From the NCBI GenBank assembly GCA_021648265.1, contig JAKITD010000011.1, forward strand, positions 1 to 58,702: a DNA stretch of 58,702 bases, written 5' to 3'. Shown one piece after another: positions 54,005 through 58,702 of this stretch (positions are counted from its first letter, which is position 1; each line of letters begins with the position of its first letter). Position numbers and translations under genes: made by a program. The notes below the pieces were generated by a model that saw nothing but the letters and a program-made list of their open reading frames with translations, made no database searches and was not told the origin of the DNA. The DNA is from Flavobacteriaceae bacterium. GTDB lineage: Bacteria > Bacteroidota > Bacteroidia > Flavobacteriales > Flavobacteriaceae.

Positions 54005-57000
54005 ATGATAAACAGCTCAATTGAAAATAATCTTCTTGAATATGTCAGAAAAATTGACAATGAAGGTGTTTTTAATAAGCACAATGAAAAATTAGATGCA
54101 GAAGATTTTTTTATGCGTCTTTTTGAATTAATCTATGGTTGGGAAAATTTAGGCAACTTAAACTACACCGAAAAAAACTCAGCAGGAATAGATTTATATG
54201 AATTCAAAAAAGGAATTGCTATTCAAGTTACTGCCATTCAAAGTAAGGAAAAAGAAAAAATTGAAGGCTCAATTGAGAAGATAAAGAAACATCATAGTTC
54301 AAAAAATATCAATAAAATAATCTGCTTCTTTATAAGAGACAACAAAGCTTTAGACAATTTAAGCGAAAAGGAGTATTCTGTTAAATACAAAAAACAGATA
54401 GTCTTTAAAACTACCAAAATATTAATTGGCGATTTTAAAAAATTATCTCCAGAAAGAAGATTAAAAATTGAAGAAATTGTTAAGCAGGAATTGTCCCCCG
54501 AATTTAGTGGTTTAAATCAAGTATATAATTTTATTCCATTCAATGACCGACTAAAATCACAAGAATATATAACGCCTGATGAATCAATATACTTTTCATA
54601 TTTTGAAAAAAAGAAGATTAAAGAAATTGCGTCATTATTCAATAAAAACAACACAAAGGAATACTCAATTCTTGGAAACCCTTGCAGTGGAAAATCAACT
54701 TTAGCGGAAGCCATTTATAAAAACTTTATTCCCCATTTCAGAAATAGAACATTTCATTTAGACTTATCAAGTCCAGAGATTAATGGAAATGATGTCCTTA
54801 AGGAAATTGGAAAATTATCTTTTTATCGTACTATACTAATAATTGATAACGTACACGATAATGTACAATTATTCAATAGAATTCATCAAAGAATAGCAAA
54901 TTTTGATTGGGTTAAAGCAATTTACTTATCAAGGTATTACAATTCATTTCGAGAAGAAGACCAAACCTCAATTTTAAATGTTTTTAAAAATATCACACAG
55001 TTTAGGTATAACCCAAATCTTGATTTTGAAGAAAAGGTTTCAGGAATTATCGACAATCGAGTTTATTTTTTAAAAAAAGAATTTCCCGAATTTACTTGGT
55101 ATAAAGGAGACTTTAAAACAGTCTTAAAAAATACAGATAGTAATTTATTAAAATTAAATATTGCATTTGAAACTTGGATTTCCTCAACCAAAAAAGGTAA
55201 AAACCTAAAATTAGACGAAATTAACAATGATAGTATTTATTCATACTTCTTTGATGCACACAAGTTAAGTGGATTAAACACAGAACTTCTGTTTTTATAT
55301 TCTTATTTGTTCAGTCACGATATTTCATTTTTAAAAGTCAAAGGCAAAACCGAAGAGTTTGCAAAGCTCAAAGAGAAAGGGATTATAATAAACTACACTA
55401 CAAGTGATTATTACTATTTCCCTCATAGAGATTATGCTAATCTAATTTATCAAACATTAAAAAAAGAAAAAGATTTAGAAACAGAGTATTTGATAGAATT
55501 ACTCATTAACTATCTTGGCAATTACAAAACTGAATCAGAATTAAACCTAATTGAAATAATATTAAAATCATCTGTTTCAGGACAATTTAAAATTGTAAGA
55601 GCAATACTAAAAGAAGAAAAAGTTCTTGAACTAATTTCAAAAAAATTCAATGGCAATATTCGTATTTATGAAGTATTTGAATTACAAAAAATATTCTTCC
55701 ACTCATTTGAATATTTGAATAACAAAACTCAATCAACTTATTACAACCTTTTTATAAAATACTACTCAAAAAATAAACTTGAACTTTATATCTCCAAAGA
55801 CTATTCAGTGTATAGTAATTTACTTCAAATTGCTAATCAATTAAATTTAGAGTTAGGAGATATTATTAAAACTCTTCGAATTAACGAGCAGGCGAATACT
55901 AATTCTATTACAGAATTAACAATGAGAATTAGTAAAAAGAAAGCAACTCCAGAAACAGCAAGAAGAATACTAAACTCTTACCATTTCCCGGAATGGTTAT
56001 CTATGATTGAAAAATTACCTACTCTTTCAAGAATCACAAACTCTTTATCAGAGTTAAACACTTCTCCTTTATCGAAAAAATTATTATTCGGTATTATTAA
56101 TCAAATGAATATTGAACATCTTGTCAAAAAAAGTAAAAATTTAAAAACAGTTCAAATTGGAAAATCTATACGAGAATTAGAAAAAATAGACATTTCACTT
56201 GGTACTAATATTGCTAAAAAACTGCTTAACCAATTACCATTAAATATTAATACATCCCAATCAAACCTTTCAGATTTTTCCAAAAGCTTATCTGACTTAT
56301 CTTCAATTGCTCCAGATTTAGTCAACATAGAATTAAAAAACAGTTTTGACAATGGAGAATTTTACAAACTTCTTGAACGTGAAAAAAGTATAAGCAACAT
56401 TTCAGCAAGAATATTAGAATTAAATACCACAATTACCAATGGTAAAGAGGATTTTTATAAAATAACAAGTGAGTTTTTAACTTCTATAGAATTCAAAGAA
56501 TTACTAAAAAATGAACGGAACATAAATAGTTTGCTAATATTCTATGAGCTAGTAAAAAAGAATGAAATCGAAATTGCTCAAAGCACAAAAAATGAACTTT
56601 CAGAAACAGCAAAAGAACAAATATTAAAGTGTGATTTTGACATTACAATATTATCAAACCCTAAATTATTAAATATTCCAGAGTTAAAGGAGAAAGTGAA
56701 AAATGAAATATCAGCTGAATTGCTAAATAAAATTTTGATTAGTTCAAAGTTTACTATTATGGAATCATTATTCCTTGTTTTGACAAGGGTTGACAAAGTT
56801 AAAACTATAAAAGCATTGAATATGGCAGATATAAACATCCTTTGTAATTCAATGTGCCACAAAGAGCTTAATATTAGTCAATCTACCGAAGTACTTAACA
56901 AAACCAAGAATAAAACATTTGTAAATGACAACTTGAATTCAAATCTTTTTTGCGGTAAACTTTTAGATAAGTATTTAACAATGCAACGAACAGACCAATA

Positions 57001-57481
57001 TCAATACAATAGATTGAATTTCGGTGGTTTTATTAAAGCTTTTTCGTTTTCATTAAAAATTGACAAGAAGATAGCATTAAAGCATTTTGAACAAGATTTT
57101 CTCAAAAAACTAAAGTTGCCAAACAATAAGAATCTATCAATATCATCTCTTTTTCAATTCTTAAGAAGAATTGAAGAAATGACACAAAGCAAGTACAATA
57201 ATGAAATTAGTGCCTTTCTAAAGCTTAATAGGACTAAATTCATTAATAACATCAAAAATGAAAATTTGGAGAAAACTACTTCGGGTTTAATGGAATTAAG
57301 TAAATGTGATTTTGATAATTATGTAGATGCATTTTTATATGATACACGAAATATAATATCAAAAAAATTAAGAGAGATTAAAGGAAATAAACGAATTGAA
57401 AAAAAGGTTTACGCAGATATAAGAATACTTGCTACGGGAAAATCAAAAATACTGTTGAATGAAATAAAAGCCAGCAGGTAA
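54005..57481 (+). CDS. SMEK-domain P-loop NTPase, probable defence protein
   Basis: 1158 residues, with no signal peptide, so cytoplasmic. The N-terminus (about 1-160) fits the SMEK domain: EDFFMRLFELIYGW, then GIDLYEFKKGIAIQVTA (Asp63, Glu66, Gln74), a nuclease-like core. A P-loop follows: Walker A GNPCSGKST at 224-232 and Walker B TILIIDNVHD near 276-285. From about 480 on the chain is all-helical, like the repeat sensor halves of STAND/Avs-type proteins. The mix of a nuclease-like head, NTPase and long sensor points to phage defence; that is inference. Single-gene unit bounded by inverted repeats, no partner. The GCAGG AAT-rich codon use is like its neighbours. Confidence 0.8.
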   Translation: MINSSIENNLLEYVRKIDNEGVFNKHNEKLDAEDFFMRLFELIYGWENLGNLNYTEKNSAGIDLYEFKKGIAIQVTAIQSKEKEKIEGSIEKIKKHHSSKNINKIICFFIRDNKALDNLSEKEYSVKYKKQIVFKTTKILIGDFKKLSPERRLKIEEIVKQELSPEFSGLNQVYNFIPFNDRLKSQEYITPDESIYFSYFEKKKIKEIASLFNKNNTKEYSILGNPCSGKSTLAEAIYKNFIPHFRNRTFHLDLSSPEINGNDVLKEIGKLSFYRTILIIDNVHDNVQLFNRIHQRIANFDWVKAIYLSRYYNSFREEDQTSILNVFKNITQFRYNPNLDFEEKVSGIIDNRVYFLKKEFPEFTWYKGDFKTVLKNTDSNLLKLNIAFETWISSTKKGKNLKLDEINNDSIYSYFFDAHKLSGLNTELLFLYSYLFSHDISFLKVKGKTEEFAKLKEKGIIINYTTSDYYYFPHRDYANLIYQTLKKEKDLETEYLIELLINYLGNYKTESELNLIEIILKSSVSGQFKIVRAILKEEKVLELISKKFNGNIRIYEVFELQKIFFHSFEYLNNKTQSTYYNLFIKYYSKNKLELYISKDYSVYSNLLQIANQLNLELGDIIKTLRINEQANTNSITELTMRISKKKATPETARRILNSYHFPEWLSMIEKLPTLSRITNSLSELNTSPLSKKLLFGIINQMNIEHLVKKSKNLKTVQIGKSIRELEKIDISLGTNIAKKLLNQLPLNINTSQSNLSDFSKSLSDLSSIAPDLVNIELKNSFDNGEFYKLLEREKSISNISARILELNTTITNGKEDFYKITSEFLTSIEFKELLKNERNINSLLIFYELVKKNEIEIAQSTKNELSETAKEQILKCDFDITILSNPKLLNIPELKEKVKNEISAELLNKILISSKFTIMESLFLVLTRVDKVKTIKALNMADINILCNSMCHKELNISQSTEVLNKTKNKTFVNDNLNSNLFCGKLLDKYLTMQRTDQYQYNRLNFGGFIKAFSFSLKIDKKIALKHFEQDFLKKLKLPNNKNLSISSLFQFLRRIEEMTQSKYNNEISAFLKLNRTKFINNIKNENLEKTTSGLMELSKCDFDNYVDAFLYDTRNIISKKLREIKGNKRIEKKVYADIRILATGKSKILLNEIKASR

Positions 57482-57611
57482 CAATGTATAAAAATAATAG
57501 CTGAAATAGTAGTAAATTAAGCAGTTGTAGTCCGTTTCAACTTTATCGAAAATTGAAAGATTTGAGTTTCGAAATCGGCTACTATTCTTATACTTAACGT
57601 TGTACGCAAGC
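57470..57611. repeat. attC-like 142-bp hairpin between the SMEK and toxin units
   Basis: Left arm GCCAGCAGGTAACAATG (57470-57486) continues TATAAAAAT. The right arm, ending CTTAACGTTGTACGCAAGC (57593-57611), is preceded by ATTCTTATA and reads back as an imperfect inverse of the left. Inner arms: AATAGTAG (57505-57512) against CTACTATT (57579-57586), then GTAGTCCGTTTC against GAAATCGGCTAC with bulged T and A. A long stem with extrahelical bases and a large variable loop is the layout of integron attC sites. The left arm overlaps the SMEK stop codon. Confidence 0.6.
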
Positions 57612-57667
57612 CCACAACAGAAAATCCTGACATCATAATTACATCAAAACAATAAAACTGAACAATA

Positions 57668-57701
57668 TTTGTTTCTTATTTAGGAAACTTATGTATATTT
57701 G
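57668..57701 (+). promoter_or_regulatory. Promoter of the toxin-antitoxin pair
   Basis: TTTG at 57668-57671 and TATATTTG at 57694-57701, spaced 22 bp, close to the Bacteroidetes -33/-7 consensus. The predicted start is about 10 bp before the toxin ATG. It shows that the unit has its own promoter inside the cassette-like segment. Confidence 0.55.
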
Positions 57702-57718
57702 CAAAAAGGAATAACTCA

Positions 57719-58060
57719 ATGAAGCCGAAATATAGGATTGAATTATTAAAAGATGCTGTTGATTTTCTAAATGCTTTAGATGAAAAAGCAAGAGAAAAGA
57801 TTTATTACAACTTGAAAAAATCTCAAATTAGTAATGATAATGCTCTTTTTAAAAAACTGAATGATGAAATATGGGAGTTTAGAACTTTATATAAACGAAC
57901 TCAATATAGACTTTTTGCTTTTTGGGATAAAACGGACAAAAAGGATACTCTTGTAATATCAACACACGGAATTGAAAAGAAAACACAAAAAACACCTAAA
58001 AAAGAAATCAATAAAGCGGAAAATTTAAGAAAACAATATTTTGACGAACTAAAAAAATAA
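57719..58060 (+). CDS. HigB-type toxin (RelE/Gp49-like mRNA interferase)
   Basis: 113 residues. YRIELLKDAVDFLNALDEKAREKIYYNLKKSQ and the core EIWEFRTLYKRTQYRLFAFWD followed by VISTHGIEKKTQKTPKKEINKA fit the phage-derived Gp49-like/HigB subfamily of RelE toxins. It cleaves ribosome-bound mRNA when free. It precedes its antitoxin by 5 bp, the toxin-first order of HigBA systems. Basic C-terminus. Confidence 0.88.
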   Translation: MKPKYRIELLKDAVDFLNALDEKAREKIYYNLKKSQISNDNALFKKLNDEIWEFRTLYKRTQYRLFAFWDKTDKKDTLVISTHGIEKKTQKTPKKEINKAENLRKQYFDELKK

Positions 58061-58065
58061 GAATT

Positions 58066-58377
58066 ATGAAAACTACAAGTTTAGACACATTAATAGACAA
58101 ACACGTTGGAAAATTAGGAACTCAAAAAAGAGACAAATTTGAAAATGAATTACGACTAGATATATTAGGAGAAACTATTAAAAAAGCACGTAAAGAACGA
58201 AACCTAACACAAGAACAATTGGGAAAATTAGTTGGTGTAAAAAAGGCTCAAATATCAAAGATTGAAAATAACTTAAATGATGCGAGATTTGAAACCATAT
58301 TGAAAGTTTTTAGAGCATTGAATGCAAAAATACACTTCAATGTGGAACTTGAAAATCAAACTGTTGAAATAGCATAG
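58066..58377 (+). CDS. HigA-type antitoxin (XRE helix-turn-helix)
   Basis: 103 residues. The C-terminal half is an HTH_3 DNA-binding domain (IKKARKERNLTQEQLGKLVGVKKAQISKIEN) and the N-terminal part is the toxin-binding extension. It neutralises the toxin 5 bp upstream and probably represses the 57668 promoter. Its stop codon TAG (58375-58377) touches the left arm of the next attC-like site. Confidence 0.9.
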   Translation: MKTTSLDTLIDKHVGKLGTQKRDKFENELRLDILGETIKKARKERNLTQEQLGKLVGVKKAQISKIENNLNDARFETILKVFRALNAKIHFNVELENQTVEIA

Positions 58378-58497
58378 CCTGTGTACAACAACAAATATAG
58401 TTAATGCTGGCTAATTGCTTAATTCAAAGGTCTTTTTGTGTTTAAAAGTAAGTGCTAAACTCGAAGATTATTGTATTTTTATCCAGCACTAAGCATA
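58377..58497. repeat. Interrupted attC-like site downstream of the antitoxin
   Basis: Left arm GCCTGTGTACAACAA (58377-58391) is a near-inverse of the arm CGTTGTACGCAAGC that opens the same unit at 57598-57611. The inner arms TTAATGCTGG (58401-58410) and CCAGCACTAA (58483-58492) pair in 9 of 10 positions. After AAGCATA (58491-58497) a right arm of the form CAACGT or similar would be expected but is absent; a GTGTGCC sequence begins instead at 58498. Confidence 0.55.
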
Positions 58498-58702
58498 GTG
58501 TGCCAAGAAACAACAGTCAGCAACGATAACTGTTGTATGCTATATCTAAGATGGTGGAATCTCGCTTTTAGTGAGACGAACCACCAAAGTCGTTGTATAG
58601 GCGATGGCTTTAAACCACCAAAAGGTGCTGTAATTAATAGTTATGGTACTGAGCGTTTTGGAAAAGTTAGTCCACGAGATTAGCAGGTAGGAATAAAGGA
58701 GT
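58498..58702 (+). ncRNA. Probable 5' part of a group II intron, cut by the right edge
   Basis: Starts GTGTGCC, the 5' consensus (GUGYG) of group II introns. Strongly foldable: ACAACAGT/ACTGTTGT; TGGTGG/CCACCA enclosing TCTCGC/GTGAGA; AAAGTC/GGCTTT; CACC/GGTG. It is much more GC-rich than the flanks. It begins where the attC-like site should end, matching the known habit of class C-attC introns of using attC sites. The reverse transcriptase and domain V, if present, lie beyond 58702, so this is not proven. A 70-codon open frame across it is treated as chance. Confidence 0.4.

Noticed and set aside
58471..58683. 70-codon frame at the right end
   Set aside because: The interval folds into nested perfect stems and starts with GTGTGCC; a structured RNA explains it better than a protein with no recognisable family.

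Overview
The window is about 58.7 kb of low-GC (roughly 30%) chromosome from a Bacteroidetes bacterium, most likely a marine-type Flavobacteriaceae. Evidence: a two-piece-free ssrA on the minus strand with the tag GENNYALAA; lineage families (DUF5777, DUF5606, DUF3857, a type IX secretion C-terminal sorting domain, 'AQ'-type signal peptides, SusD-free beta-barrels); almost no Shine-Dalgarno sequences; and TAnnTTTG -7 promoter boxes.

Region by region. 0-7.3 kb is an electron-transfer cluster: a rhodanese lipoprotein, an ethylbenzene-dehydrogenase-type haem lipoprotein, a c-type cytochrome lipoprotein, a DUF5777 beta-barrel, a Tat-exported multi-[4Fe-4S] protein, an NrfD-type membrane quinol subunit, a membrane-anchored protein and a decayed c-type cytochrome gene. 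No molybdopterin or other catalytic subunit is present, so it looks like an electron conduit from quinol towards the outer membrane. 7.3-17.4 kb holds housekeeping and orphan genes: ssrA, a saccharopine/alanine dehydrogenase-like enzyme, a DUF3857/transglutaminase-like protein, kdsA, a nonsense-interrupted FG-GAP/T9SS surface protein and typA. 17.4-28.6 kb is a surface-glycan cluster: GT2 and GT1/4 glycosyltransferases, a GT-C-like membrane protein, a flippase, and FdtA/FdtB-like enzymes for a dTDP-3-amino-3,6-dideoxyhexose. 28.7-43.6 kb carries a subtilase, ftsE, a TPR/beta-barrel pair, uvrB, a nucleoid-associated protein, ctaA and cca. 43.7-50.5 kb is an LPS-core type cluster after tsaC: GT2s, a methyltransferase, a WaaP/InaA-type kinase and a GT9-GT2 fusion. 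50.5-53.8 kb is a housekeeping block (dapD, ruvX, def, DUF5606, mazG).

53.8 kb to the right end is the most unusual part. A 1158-residue SMEK-domain/P-loop NTPase protein (probable anti-phage or STAND-like factor) and a HigB/HigA-type toxin-antitoxin pair sit in consecutive units. These are separated by long imperfect hairpins that resemble integron attC sites and share related outer arms (ACGTTxxxxGCAAGC against GCxxGCxGTAACAA). The third such site is interrupted just before its expected right arm by a GTGTGCC-starting, GC-richer, highly foldable segment that runs off the window, plausibly the 5' end of a group II intron. No integrase is in view. This cassette-like arrangement with a new large defence-type gene is the best candidate for an undescribed system.

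All calls come from reading the sequence and recalled family knowledge; no database searches were run.
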